A DNA stretch of 64,000 nt from Pseudomonas sputi (GCF_021603585.1 NZ_BQHI01000002.1:62001-126000); one strand, 5' to 3'; counted from the stretch's first letter, positions 34,027 through 43,183 are shown. Notes: generated by a model from the sequence alone, not told the origin. Translations and numbers: made by a program.

Positions 34027-35263
34027 GGTCAGGGCGCGGGTCGAGCAGGTCTATCGCGAAGACTCGCGGCGGATCCTCGCGACCCTGATCCGTCTGCTCG
34101 GCGATTTCGACCTCGCCGAAGAAGCCTTGCACGAGGCGTTCTTCGTCGCGGTCGAGCGCTGGCAGCGCGACGGCATGCCGGACAATCCGCGAGCCTGGCT
34201 GGTGTCCACCGGGCGCTTCAAGGCGATCGACGTGTTACGCCGTCGCGCACGGTTCAAGGCCTCGCAGCCGTTGTTGCTGGCGCAACTGGAAGAACTGGAA
34301 CAGTCCGAATGGGACGCTGAAGACGTGGAAGACGATCGCCTGCGCCTGATCTTCACCTGCTGCCACCCGGCGCTGGCGGCGGACGCGCAAGTGCCGCTGA
34401 CCCTGCGTGAAGTCTGCGACCTCACCACCGAAGAAATCGCCCGCGCATTCCTCTCGGCCCCGGCGGCGATTGCCCAGCGCATCGTGCGCGCCAAGGCGAA
34501 GATCCGCGACGCGAAAATCCCCTATCAAGTCCCGAGCCTGAGTGAATTGCCCGAACGCCTCGACAGCGTGTTGCGGGTGATTTATCTGGTGTTCAACGAG
34601 GGGTATTCGGCATCCGGCGGCGCCCAGGTCACCCGCGAAGACCTGACCCGCGAGGCGATCCGTCTCGGGCGGTTGCTGCTGGAGTTGTTGCCGGATCCGG
34701 AAGTCATGGGATTGCTGGCGTTGATGTTGTTGCACGAATCGCGGCGCTCGGCGCGCTCCACGCCAAGCGGTGAACTGATCTTGCTGGAGGATCAGGATCG
34801 CGGGTTGTGGAATGCCGAGCTGATTGCCGAAGGCTGCGATCTGGTGGAAAAGGCGCTGACCACGGGGCGCTTCGGGCCTTACTGCCTGCAGGCTGCGATT
34901 GCGGCGGTGCATGCCGAGGCGCCGACGGCGAGGGAGACGGACTGGGCGCAGATCGTCGGGCTGTATGACGTGTTGCTGCGGGCGGTGCCGTCGCCGGTGA
35001 TCGAGTTGAACCGGGCGGTGGCGGTGGCCAAGCGTGATGGGGCGTGGGCGGGGTTGACCCTGGTTGAAGGGATTCTGCAGCGCGGCGAGTTGCAGGATTA
35101 CCACTTGGCGCATTCGGCGCGGGCGGAGTTTTGTCGGCAGTTGGGGCGGGTTGAGGAGGCTCGGGCGGCTTACCGGCGAGCCTTGGAACTGACCCGGCAG
35201 GCGCCGGAGCGGCGGTTTATTGAAGGGCGGCTTTGGGCTCTGGATCGCTTGCCCTCACCCTAG
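34019..35263 (+). CDS. ECF42-like sigma factor with C-terminal helical extension
   Basis: A 414-residue sigma-70 family factor. Residues 1-170 hold region 2 (LIRLLGDFDLAEEALHEAFFVA) and region 4 (DLTTEEIARAFLSAPAAIAQRI). The remaining ~240 residues form the DUF6596/TPR-like extension (VFNEGYSASGGAQVTREDL, and ARAAYRRALEL near the end), diagnostic of ECF42. Unlike ordinary ECF factors it lacks an anti-sigma gene; the extension is thought to control activity. The pairing with a DGPF gene and the ECF42-type promoter completes the picture. Confidence 0.88.
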   Translation: MSEVRARVEQVYREDSRRILATLIRLLGDFDLAEEALHEAFFVAVERWQRDGMPDNPRAWLVSTGRFKAIDVLRRRARFKASQPLLLAQLEELEQSEWDAEDVEDDRLRLIFTCCHPALAADAQVPLTLREVCDLTTEEIARAFLSAPAAIAQRIVRAKAKIRDAKIPYQVPSLSELPERLDSVLRVIYLVFNEGYSASGGAQVTREDLTREAIRLGRLLLELLPDPEVMGLLALMLLHESRRSARSTPSGELILLEDQDRGLWNAELIAEGCDLVEKALTTGRFGPYCLQAAIAAVHAEAPTARETDWAQIVGLYDVLLRAVPSPVIELNRAVAVAKRDGAWAGLTLVEGILQRGELQDYHLAHSARAEFCRQLGRVEEARAAYRRALELTRQAPERRFIEGRLWALDRLPSP

Positions 35264-35297
35264 TCCGCTCCCGGAGGGAGAGGGCTGGGGTGAGGGC
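35251..35297. repeat. Palindromic repeat between convergent genes
   Basis: GCCCTCACCC at the left pairs with GGGTGAGGGC at the right, and CTCCCGGAGGGAG forms an inner palindrome. It is a common Pseudomonas intergenic element and overlaps the sigma factor stop codon (35261-35263). It may also act as a transcript end for both flanking genes. Confidence 0.7.
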
Positions 35298-35320
35298 GCT
35301 TTTGCTTCTTGCTTTTGCTT

Positions 35321-36046
35321 TTAGGCCTGCTGGCGCGTAGCAGCCATCACAATCTCGCGAATACAAACCCCCTGCGGCTGCCCATACGCATAGGCAATCG
35401 CCGTCGCCACATCTTCGGCACTCAATACCGTGCCCCCCATGTCCTGTTTCCAAGCCTGGTAGCCAGTCTTGATCGCTTCATCCGTGGTGTGGCTCAGCAA
35501 TTCGGTTTCCACCGCACCCGGCGCAATCGTGGTCACCCGCACGTTATGCGGCGACAACTCTTCACGCAGGTTCTCCGACAACCCGTGCACCGCAAACTTG
35601 GTCCCGACATAGGCCACATGGTTCGGGAAGGTCTTGCGTCCGGCCACCGAGCTGACGTTGATGATCGTGCCGTGCCTGCGCTCGATCATCCCGGCGACCA
35701 CCGCGTGCACGCCGTTGAGCAAACCCTTCACGTTGACGTCGAGCATCTGGTCCCACTGCGCGGGGTCCTGTTTGCTCATCTCGCCCAGCAGCATCACCCC
35801 GGCGTTGTTGATCAGCGCATCGGCCGGGCCAAATTGCGCTTCGGCCTCGGCAACGGCGGCCAGCAACACGGCGCGGTCAGTGATGTCGACGCGGCGGCTG
35901 AGGCTGTTCGGCAGTGCCAGTGCTTCAAGGCGTTCGATACGCCGGGCCAGCAACAGCAGCGGGTGGCCGGCAGCGCTGAAGCGGCGGGCGGTGGCTTCGC
36001 CGATGCCCGAGCTGGCGCCGGTGATGATGATCAAGGGCTTGCTCAT
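35321..36046 (-). CDS. Short-chain dehydrogenase/reductase (classical SDR)
   Basis: A 241-residue NAD(P)-dependent oxidoreductase. The cofactor motif TGASSGIG (residues 9-16), NNAG (near 81) and the catalytic YxxxK (YVGTK, near 146) with its Ser in NVSSVAG (near 132) are all present. The sequence resembles NADP-dependent YdfG-type SDRs. Divergent from a LysR gene 111 bases away, which probably regulates it. Substrate unknown. Confidence 0.86.
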   Translation of the reverse strand: MSKPLIIITGASSGIGEATARRFSAAGHPLLLLARRIERLEALALPNSLSRRVDITDRAVLLAAVAEAEAQFGPADALINNAGVMLLGEMSKQDPAQWDQMLDVNVKGLLNGVHAVVAGMIERRHGTIINVSSVAGRKTFPNHVAYVGTKFAVHGLSENLREELSPHNVRVTTIAPGAVETELLSHTTDEAIKTGYQAWKQDMGGTVLSAEDVATAIAYAYGQPQGVCIREIVMAATRQQA

Positions 36047-36157
36047 GGTTGAACTCCTGAGATAAGAAAAACAAATAACCAGATTCGTGGCGCAGTATAT
36101 TTAGCCCGCTGGAGGCTGAAAAATGCCTTATTCCTCTGTCTGCTATCGGAATCTCCT

Positions 36158-36994
36158 ATGGATATCCGCCATCTCAAAGCCTTCCTCGCGGTGTTTGAAG
36201 AACGCAACATCACCGCTGCCGCGCAACGGCTGTTCATCAGCCAGCCCACGTTGTCGGTGACCATCAAACAGCTGGAAGAAGAACTCGGTGCGACGCTGTT
36301 TGTGCGTCAGCCCCGTGGTGTGGACGTCAGCGACGAAGCGCGACTTCTGTATCCGCAGGCGCGGCGGATGGTGGCCGAGTCCGAGGCATTGAGCCGGATG
36401 TTTCGCGGCCGCGAAAACCGTGCGCCGCTGACCCTCGGCATCGAGGGCGACATCGCCGCCAGCCATATCGAAGCCTTCGTGCGCCTGGCCCATCAGGCGT
36501 TGCCCAACCTGCTGCTGACGCTGGAGGAGGGCTGTCACGGTGATGGTCGGTTGGCGGTCGAAGAGATGTGCTGCGAAGACGAACTGTTCCTGCCGCTATG
36601 GGAAGAACCCTATGTGATGGCGCTGCCCTTCGACCATCCGATGGCCAACGTGCAGGCGGGCTGGGCGCCCATTGAGGACTGGATCACCTGCCCGCAGCAT
36701 CCGTCCCATCAACGCTTGATGGCGCTGTACGGACGCTCGCCGGAAACGGTGGCGGGGCAGGCCGGTTCACTGCAACAGGCGTTGCACATGGTGGCGGCGG
36801 GCGTTGGCGTGGCGATGTTGCCGCAGTCGCTGGTCAGCGGGCATGAGCGCATCGTCGTGCGCACGCTGCACCTGCCGGCGCCGACCCGGCGGGTGGGGTT
36901 GTGTTATGCGGCGCAGGCCCTGGAGTTGTCGACGATGCGCGGGTTGCATGAGTATTTTCAGGTCAATCGCCCGGTAGCCATCGAGGCGGCCTGA
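36158..36994 (+). CDS. LysR family transcriptional regulator
   Basis: A 278-residue LysR protein: winged helix MDIRHLKAFLAVFEERNITAAAQRLFISQPTLSVTIKQLEEELG (residues 1-45) and an effector domain with GVGVAMLPQSLV near 220. It faces the SDR gene; ATTCC at 36130 and GGAAT at 36148 form a weak dyad in the shared intergenic region. It ends one base before the next LysR gene's stop (convergent). Confidence 0.85.
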   Translation: MDIRHLKAFLAVFEERNITAAAQRLFISQPTLSVTIKQLEEELGATLFVRQPRGVDVSDEARLLYPQARRMVAESEALSRMFRGRENRAPLTLGIEGDIAASHIEAFVRLAHQALPNLLLTLEEGCHGDGRLAVEEMCCEDELFLPLWEEPYVMALPFDHPMANVQAGWAPIEDWITCPQHPSHQRLMALYGRSPETVAGQAGSLQQALHMVAAGVGVAMLPQSLVSGHERIVVRTLHLPAPTRRVGLCYAAQALELSTMRGLHEYFQVNRPVAIEAA

Positions 36995-36995
36995 G

Positions 36996-37850
36996 CTATT
37001 CCAGCATTTTGCTGAGCAACCAGCTCCCCGCCGGCCCCGGCGGGTAGAGCCGCGACCATAGCGCATCGACGAACACCGGCTTAGGCCAGCCGCGCACTTT
37101 CAACTCGACCAGCAAGTCATTGCCGAAACGCTCCACCAGCCAGCGCGGCAGCGGCGCCCAGCCGAAACCTTTTTCGGCCATTTCCAGCAGCATCAGATAA
37201 CTCGGTGCCGACCACACCCGGCCTTTGCCGCGACTGTCATAGGGATTGACGATGGTGGCCAGGCGCAGTTCGCGATGCTGTTCAAGGACCGTCTGGTCGA
37301 TGGATTCCTGCGTCGCCAACGGATGGCCACGCCCTACGAACAAGGCGATTTCAGTGCGTTCGGCGACGGTTGCAGTCGCCAGGTCCGGTGGGTAACTGTC
37401 CTGCATCTCGGCGAACGCCAGATGCGCCCGACCACGCTGCACCAGTTCGACCAGGTCATCGCACTCGGCGATCAAACACTCCAGTTCCAGATCCGGATAT
37501 CGCTGTTCGAAACCCACCAGTGCCGCTTCGAAACGGTCGGATTGATAAGTGTCAGAAATTGCCACCGTGAGCTTGGGTTCGACGCCCTGGGCCAGTTGCC
37601 GGGCGGTCATTTCCAGGCGGCTGGTGGCCGCCAGAATGGCCTCGGCCCGTTGCAGCATCACGTGGCCGGCCGGGGTCAGGGTCGGCTTGCGGCTGCTGCG
37701 GTCGAACAGCACCAGATCCAGATCAATCTCCAGACTGGCCACCGCTGCACTCACGGTCGACTGACTGCGCCCGAGTTTGCGCGCGGCCGCTGAAAACGAG
37801 CCTTGAGTCGCCGCCTGGACAAATGCGAGCAACACTTCCTGAGAGGCCAT
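36996..37850 (-). CDS. LysR family transcriptional regulator (next to PACE)
   Basis: A 284-residue LysR protein with helix-turn-helix ATQGSFSAAARKLGRSQSTVSAAVASLE (near residues 14-41). The effector domain includes GFGWAPLPRWLVERFGNDLL near 233. It is divergent from the PACE transporter at 37939, mirroring the pair at 17148-18580, and probably activates it. The protein resembles that first LysR in its C-terminal half. Confidence 0.85.
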   Translation of the reverse strand: MASQEVLLAFVQAATQGSFSAAARKLGRSQSTVSAAVASLEIDLDLVLFDRSSRKPTLTPAGHVMLQRAEAILAATSRLEMTARQLAQGVEPKLTVAISDTYQSDRFEAALVGFEQRYPDLELECLIAECDDLVELVQRGRAHLAFAEMQDSYPPDLATATVAERTEIALFVGRGHPLATQESIDQTVLEQHRELRLATIVNPYDSRGKGRVWSAPSYLMLLEMAEKGFGWAPLPRWLVERFGNDLLVELKVRGWPKPVFVDALWSRLYPPGPAGSWLLSKMLE

Positions 37851-37938
37851 GAACTATCGCCTTGGTCGATGGTTATTGGTTATGAAGTATCGGTTCGGTG
37901 CTGGATCATGGCAACCATCTTCACAGAGGACTTCGGCC

Positions 37939-38376
37939 ATGACTGCCCACAAATCCATCACTGAACGTCTCTTCCAGGCCATCGGTTTCGAACTGCTGGC
38001 GATCCTGATCTGTACCCCGTTGCTGGCGTGGATCATGGGCAAACCGCTGGTCGAAATGGGCGCCGTCACTCTCTTCATCGCGTTGCTGGCCCTGGGTTGG
38101 AACGTGGTGTTCAACGGCTTCTTCGACCGGATGCTCAAGCGCTGGAACATCGCTCACAACGCCTGGGTGCGAGTGGCGCATGCGCTGCTGTTCGAGGGCG
38201 GGTTGATCGTGATGGGCGTGCCGCTGATTGCCTGGTGGCTGTCGGTCAGCCTGTGGCAGGCGTTTCTGCTCGACATCGGCGTGCTGCTGTTTTTCCTGCC
38301 GTACACCTACGTCTACCACTGGGGTTATGACGTGCTGCGCGAGCGGCTGGTGATGCGCAACACGTGTCAGAGCTGA
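37939..38376 (+). CDS. PACE family multidrug/biocide efflux transporter (second copy)
   Basis: A 145-residue protein with four spans in two repeats, carrying WNVVFNGFFDRMLKRW near residue 55 and YVYHWGYDVLRERL near 122. Likely exports biocides such as chlorhexidine or a physiological polyamine. Start at MTAHKS with AGAGGA upstream; a longer frame begins inside the LysR promoter region. A divergent LysR controls it by analogy. Confidence 0.88.
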   Translation: MTAHKSITERLFQAIGFELLAILICTPLLAWIMGKPLVEMGAVTLFIALLALGWNVVFNGFFDRMLKRWNIAHNAWVRVAHALLFEGGLIVMGVPLIAWWLSVSLWQAFLLDIGVLLFFLPYTYVYHWGYDVLRERLVMRNTCQS

Positions 38377-38381
38377 AACAA

Positions 38382-38411
38382 ACAATCGCAGCCTGCGAGG
38401 GCTGCGATTGT
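38382..38411 (+). terminator. Hairpin after the second PACE gene
   Basis: ACAATCGCAGCC and GGCTGCGATTGT form a 12-base stem with a six-base loop, five bases after the PACE stop codon, without a T-run. Confidence 0.6.
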
Positions 38412-38433
38412 GGTGTCTGGACTCGTTTGAACC

Positions 38434-39189
38434 TTAAAGAAACATCCCGCCCGACGCTTCAATCCGCTGACCGTTGATCCACTGCGCCCCCGGCGACAGC
38501 AGCAGCGCCAGTGCACCGCCAATGTCATCCGGCTGCCCGGCACGGCCCAGCGCAGTGTTACTGGCGACCATCGCGTTCAGCGCCGAATTGTCGCGCACCG
38601 CGCCGCCGCCGAAGTCGGTTTCGATGGCGCCCGGCGCCAGGATGTTCACGGCGATCTGTCGCGCGCCCAACTCCTTGGCCTGATAACGGGTCAGCACTTC
38701 CATCGCGCCTTTCATCGCCGCATAGGCGGCATAACCCGGCAGGGTGAAGCGGGCCAGACCGCTGGAGATATTGATGATCCGCCCGCCATCATTGATTAGC
38801 GGCAGCAGTTGCTGAGTCAGGAAGAACGGCCCTTTCAATTGCACATTCATCAGCAGGTCGAACTGCTCCGGCGTGGTGTCGGCGAACGACGCATGCACAC
38901 CAATCCCGGCGTTGTTGATCAGAAAGTCGAAGCGTGGCTGCCCAAGTTGTTGCAGCACCTGCTCGACCCGCACGGCGAACTCGGCAAAGCCTTCGCTGCG
39001 GCCCACATCCAGTTGCAGCATTACGGCCTTGGCGCCGAGTGTTTCCAGTTCCTGGACTAGCGCCTGGGCTTCATCGGCGCGGCTGTTGTAGGTGCCGATG
39101 ATGTCCACGCCTTGCGCGGCGAGGTGCAGGGCGGCGTTCTTGCCGAGGCCACGGCTGGCACCGGTGATCAATGCGATTTTGCGGTTCAT
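38434..39189 (-). CDS. Short-chain dehydrogenase/reductase
   Basis: A 251-residue SDR: TGASRGLG near residue 9, NNAGIG near 93, Ser in NISSGLA near 141, and YAAMK near 155. The C-terminal EASGGMFL is typical of classical SDRs close to 3-oxoacyl-ACP-reductase-like enzymes (FabG-type). Start ATG at 39189; a far longer frame upstream is not real. It is divergent from a LysR gene with a dyad in between. Substrate unknown. Confidence 0.86.
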   Translation of the reverse strand: MNRKIALITGASRGLGKNAALHLAAQGVDIIGTYNSRADEAQALVQELETLGAKAVMLQLDVGRSEGFAEFAVRVEQVLQQLGQPRFDFLINNAGIGVHASFADTTPEQFDLLMNVQLKGPFFLTQQLLPLINDGGRIINISSGLARFTLPGYAAYAAMKGAMEVLTRYQAKELGARQIAVNILAPGAIETDFGGGAVRDNSALNAMVASNTALGRAGQPDDIGGALALLLSPGAQWINGQRIEASGGMFL

Positions 39190-39232
39190 GGGTCTTCCTC
39201 GATGGCGGTTACGGTTGATGGGGCAAAGTTTA

Positions 39233-39255
39233 TTTATCCGCCATGAGGTGATAAA
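39233..39255. promoter_or_regulatory. Candidate LysR operator between SDR and LysR genes
   Basis: TTTATC (39233-39238) and GATAAA (39250-39255) form a dyad around 11 bases, matching the T-N11-A form of LysR recognition boxes. It is centred between the two divergent starts. Confidence 0.5.
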
Positions 39256-39309
39256 CAGACTGAAACCGGAATCACTGGTCGGATTATTCGAACAATCGAG
39301 AGGTGGCCC

Positions 39310-40206
39310 ATGAACAAACTGGAACTGCTGCGCACCTTCGTCCGGGTCAGCGAATTGTCGAGTTTTACGATGGCCGGGGAGAGTCTGGGGGTGCCGCGCT
39401 CGACGGTATCCGAGCAGGTGCAGGCGCTGGAAACCCTGCTCGGCACGCGCCTGCTGCAACGCACCACGCGCAAGGTCCAGGCGACTCAGGACGGTCTCGC
39501 GCTGTACGAGCGCAGCAAGGATCTGCTGTCGCACATGGACGAAATCGAGAACCTGTTCCGTCAGGACGAAGCGTCGCTGACCGGGCGGATTCGGGTCGAT
39601 ATGCCGAACATTCTGTCGCGACGGCTAATCCTGCCGAAGCTGCCGGAATTCATGGCGCGCCATCCGAACCTGGAACTGGAAATCAGCAGCACCGATCGCC
39701 GGGTCGACCTGCTTGCCGAAGGCTTCGATTGCGTGGTGCGCATCGGCGCGCAGCCCGATCAGTCGGTGGTGGCGCGGCACCTGGGGGATTTCAGCATGAT
39801 CAACTGCGCCAGCCCTGCCTATCTGCAGCGCTACGGCGTGCCGCAGACGCTGGAGGATCTGGCGCAGCATCGGTTGGTGCACTACGTCGGTGTGCTGGGT
39901 TCGCGTTCGGAAGGGTTTGTCTACGAGCAGGACGGGCAGGTTCACCGCGTGCCGATGGCCGGCAGTGTGACGGTCAACAGCACCGATGCCTACGAGTCGG
40001 CGTGCCTGGGCGGGTTTGGTCTGATTCAGGTGCCGCGCACCGGCATGAACACCTATCTGGACAGCGGCGAGATCGTCACTGTGCTGCCGCAATACACCGC
40101 GCCGGCGATGGGCATTTCGTTGTTGTACGCGAGGCAGCGGCATCTGCCGTTGCGGGTGCGGGTGTTCATGGATTGGTTGGGGGATTTGATTCGTTCGACG
40201 CTCTGA
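39310..40206 (+). CDS. LysR family transcriptional regulator
   Basis: A 298-residue LysR protein. The helix-turn-helix SELSSFTMAGESLGVPRSTVSEQVQALE lies near residues 14-41. The effector domain includes RIGAQPDQSVVARHLGDF near 145 and GFGLIQVPRTGM near 238. It is of the CrgA/DsdC-like subgroup seen next to SDR genes. The divergent SDR gene with a dyad between makes it the likely regulator of that gene. Confidence 0.87.
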   Translation: MNKLELLRTFVRVSELSSFTMAGESLGVPRSTVSEQVQALETLLGTRLLQRTTRKVQATQDGLALYERSKDLLSHMDEIENLFRQDEASLTGRIRVDMPNILSRRLILPKLPEFMARHPNLELEISSTDRRVDLLAEGFDCVVRIGAQPDQSVVARHLGDFSMINCASPAYLQRYGVPQTLEDLAQHRLVHYVGVLGSRSEGFVYEQDGQVHRVPMAGSVTVNSTDAYESACLGGFGLIQVPRTGMNTYLDSGEIVTVLPQYTAPAMGISLLYARQRHLPLRVRVFMDWLGDLIRSTL

Positions 40207-40259
40207 TTTCTGCCGCCAATCCCTGTGGAAGCACAGCCCCGCACAGGGAGTCGGCTGGA

Positions 40260-41873
40260 TCAGAAAATCTGGGTAAACAGCCAATACAGGCTGCCCGACA
40301 GCAGAATCGCCGCCGGCAAGGTCAGCACCCACGCCATCAGCAGATTGCGGATGGTCTTCATCTGCAAGCCGCCACCATTGGCGACCATGGTCCCGGCCAC
40401 GCCCGAGGACAACACATGGGTGGTCGACACCGGCAGACCGAACATGTCGGCGGCGCCGATGGTCAGCATCGCCACGGTTTCCGCCGACGCGCCCTGGGCG
40501 TAGGTCAGGTGGGTCTTGCCGATCTTCTCGCCGACCGTGACCACGATCCGCTTCCAGCCGACCATGGTGCCCAGCCCCAAGGCAATCGCCACCGCGATCT
40601 TCACCCACAGCGGGATGAACCGGGTGGCGTTGTCGATCTGTTGCTTGAACAGTTGCAGCTTGCCGCTGGTGTCGGCGTCGAAGCTGCCGACCTTGTTCTT
40701 GTCCATCAGGCGAATGGTTTCGCTGGCCAGGTACATGTCATTGCGCACGTTGCCCATGGCCTCGGCCGGGACTTTCGCCAGCGAGCCGTAGCCTTTGACC
40801 TCTTCACCGATGTGTCCGGTCAGGGAGGCGAGAGCCGGGATCAGTTGCGGCGTGGCTTGCTTGCTGCGCACGTAATCCGAGAGCACGGCGCGTGGATCGG
40901 CCGGTGTCGGCAGTGGCGCACTTTTTACCAGCGCCTGCTGGGTCACTTGGGCGACGGCGGCGAATTGCAGCGACTGTTCTTCCGGCATGGTGCGATTCAG
41001 CGCATAAGCCATCGGCAGGGTGCCGACCAGAATCAGCATGATCAGGCCCATGCCTTTCTGGCCGTCGTTGGAACCATGGGCAAAGGACACGCCGGTGCAG
41101 GTCAGGATCAGCAAACCACGAATCCACCACGGCGGCGGGGTGTTGCCTTCCGGTGCCTTGTACAGCGAACGATTCTTCACGAACGCGCGCAACGCCAGCA
41201 GCAACAGCGCCGCGCAACCGAAACCCACCAGCGGCGACAGCAGCAGCGCGTAACCGATCTTGGTCGCCTGGGCCCAGTCCACACCGCTGGTGCCGTCGCG
41301 GCCATGCATCAGGGCGTTGGCCACGCCGACGCCGATGATCGAACCGATCAGCGTGTGCGATGACGAGGCCGGCAGGCCCAGCCACCAGGTGCCGAGGTTC
41401 CACAGGATCGCCGCGATCAGCAGCGCAAAGATCATCGCGAAACCGGCGGACGAACCGACTTGCAGAATCAGCTCCACCGGCAACAACGCAATGATGCCGA
41501 ACGCTACCGCGCCACTCGATAGCAGCACGCCGAGGAAGTTGAAGAGCCCCGACCAGACCACCGCGAAATGCGGCGGCAGCGAATGGGTGTAAATCACCGT
41601 CGCCACAGCGTTGGCCGTGTCGTGAAAACCGTTGACGAACTCGAAGCCCAGGGCAATCAACAACGCCACGCCGAGCAGTAGAAACGGTGTCCAGGTGGTG
41701 ACCACCGTGCCGAGTTCGTGCATGTCGTGCATCAGGCTGTAGGCGGTGAACAACAGTCCCATCGCCAGCACCGCGAAAAACACCACGTAGGTGAACGGGC
41801 CGGTTTGCATGTCGAGGGCCGGTCTGCCACTGGCAGCGGAGGCCGGGCTGGCGGTCAGGGAGGGCGTAGCCAT
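40260..41873 (-). CDS. pitA: Low-affinity inorganic phosphate transporter, Pit family
   Basis: A 537-residue inner-membrane carrier that imports metal-phosphate with protons. The two Pit signatures are present: GFEFVNGFHDTANAVATVIYT near residue 75 and ADMFGLPVSTTHVLSSGVAG near 472. A long cytoplasmic loop (about residues 320-420) separates the halves. No PhoU-like gene is next to it. The symbol follows family similarity; the paralogue PitB would look alike. The gene stands alone, with a REP-like element upstream. Confidence 0.85.
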   Translation of the reverse strand: MATPSLTASPASAASGRPALDMQTGPFTYVVFFAVLAMGLLFTAYSLMHDMHELGTVVTTWTPFLLLGVALLIALGFEFVNGFHDTANAVATVIYTHSLPPHFAVVWSGLFNFLGVLLSSGAVAFGIIALLPVELILQVGSSAGFAMIFALLIAAILWNLGTWWLGLPASSSHTLIGSIIGVGVANALMHGRDGTSGVDWAQATKIGYALLLSPLVGFGCAALLLLALRAFVKNRSLYKAPEGNTPPPWWIRGLLILTCTGVSFAHGSNDGQKGMGLIMLILVGTLPMAYALNRTMPEEQSLQFAAVAQVTQQALVKSAPLPTPADPRAVLSDYVRSKQATPQLIPALASLTGHIGEEVKGYGSLAKVPAEAMGNVRNDMYLASETIRLMDKNKVGSFDADTSGKLQLFKQQIDNATRFIPLWVKIAVAIALGLGTMVGWKRIVVTVGEKIGKTHLTYAQGASAETVAMLTIGAADMFGLPVSTTHVLSSGVAGTMVANGGGLQMKTIRNLLMAWVLTLPAAILLSGSLYWLFTQIF

Positions 41874-41991
41874 GGAGGGACAATCCTGAGCGGGGAAGGA
41901 ATGTTGCCCATGATCGTTGCTAAATATTGCAGAGAGGCTGCGACAGATCAGTGTTCAGTGGATTAGCCGCACCGTTGGTCTTCTGACTGAA

Positions 41992-42074
41992 GATCGTTCC
42001 CACGCTCTGCGTGGTAACGCCGCCCGGGACGCTCCGCGTCACCTGATGCATTCCCACGCGGAGCGTGGGAACGA
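41992..42074. repeat. Compound REP-like element
   Basis: GATCGTTCCCACGCTC at the left and GCGTGGGAACGA at the right enclose GGACGCTCCGCGTC, the same units as at 21920-22025. It sits between zntB and the pitA promoter. Confidence 0.75.
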
Positions 42075-42094
42075 GCGGCAGGGTCAGTCCGCGC

Positions 42095-43117
42095 TTAGTA
42101 ATCGCGACGCTTGCGAAACGCCCAGCGCCCGGCGATCACGGTAAACGTCGCCACCAGTGCCACCAGAATCCAGAACCCCTGCGGATCGGTCGCCAGCGGC
42201 ACACCGCCGACGTTCATGCCGAAGAAACCGGCGATGATGTTGATCGGCAGCGCCAGCACGGTGACCACGGTCAGGGTGAACAGCGTGCGGTTGCTCTGTT
42301 CGTTGAGGTTGGCGGCGATCTCTTCCTGCAACAGCTTGATCCGTTCGCCGAGGGCGGTGAGGTCGTTGATGATCAGCGCGAACTCCTCAGTGGACTTGCG
42401 CAACTCCTTCACGTCTTCCTTCTGTAACCACGGCGGCGGCCGGTTGAGCAGGCGTAACAGCGAACCCGGTTCCAGCGCCAGCAGCCGTTGCAGGCGCACC
42501 AGCACTCGCCGGTTGGCGCCGAGTTCGGCGCGGTTGGTCGACAGTCGTGAGGACAGCAATTCGTCCTCGACCTGATCGACGCTCATGCTGGTCTTGCGCA
42601 CGATCTGGGTCAGCACTTCGCCCTGATCGCGCAACAGGTGCACCAGCAGTTCCGACGGCGAACGAAAACACTCGCCGGCCTTCACCGAAGAACGCAGCTT
42701 GTCCACCGAATGCAGCGGTTGCAGACGTGCACTGACGATCAGTTGGCTGCGCACGCAGACCCACAGCGTCGACACGTCCGACGACACCATGCTGCTGAGG
42801 TTGAACACCACATCGTTGACCACCGCCAGCAGTGCCGAGTCCACATGCTCGATGCGGGTCGAGCGCGAACCTTCGTGCAGCGCTTCGAAAAACTCTTCGG
42901 GCAATTGCAGATGGCTTTTCATCCAGCGCTCGCACGCGGCGTGGGCCAGGTTCAGGTGCAGCCAGAGAAATTCATCGCTGTCGCTATCGTCTTGCAGGCA
43001 GCGCAGGGCAGTCGCCGAATCCACCTCGCGCCCGCGTTCGCCGGGGCGAAACCGAAAGCCGTAAAGCAGGCCGAACAGGTCAGGATCACGATGGCTGATA
43101 TCGAGGCTGTGGTTCAT
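42095..43117 (-). CDS. zntB: CorA-family zinc transporter
   Basis: A 340-residue protein of the CorA superfamily mediating Zn2+ movement across the inner membrane. The N-terminal 260 residues form the soluble funnel domain. Two C-terminal spans (near residues 282-302 and 315-333) are joined by the pore motif GMN (FFGMNVGGVPL near 302). ZntB rather than CorA is suggested by the short sequence, the MNHSLD start and GGVPL after GMN instead of MPE-like residues. No metal-response site was identified. It is monocistronic. Confidence 0.82.
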   Translation of the reverse strand: MNHSLDISHRDPDLFGLLYGFRFRPGERGREVDSATALRCLQDDSDSDEFLWLHLNLAHAACERWMKSHLQLPEEFFEALHEGSRSTRIEHVDSALLAVVNDVVFNLSSMVSSDVSTLWVCVRSQLIVSARLQPLHSVDKLRSSVKAGECFRSPSELLVHLLRDQGEVLTQIVRKTSMSVDQVEDELLSSRLSTNRAELGANRRVLVRLQRLLALEPGSLLRLLNRPPPWLQKEDVKELRKSTEEFALIINDLTALGERIKLLQEEIAANLNEQSNRTLFTLTVVTVLALPINIIAGFFGMNVGGVPLATDPQGFWILVALVATFTVIAGRWAFRKRRDY

Positions 43118-43183
43118 GAAGGCTCGCTGCGAGGAGGCGTCTGTCGCGGGATTTGCAGATTCACCTGAGCCGCATCATCGCCA

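Noticed and set aside
39303-41363. 686-residue plus-strand reading frame over the LysR and pitA genes
   Set aside because: It is a shadow of well-supported genes, with low-complexity Arg/Ala/Gly/His content and no domain.
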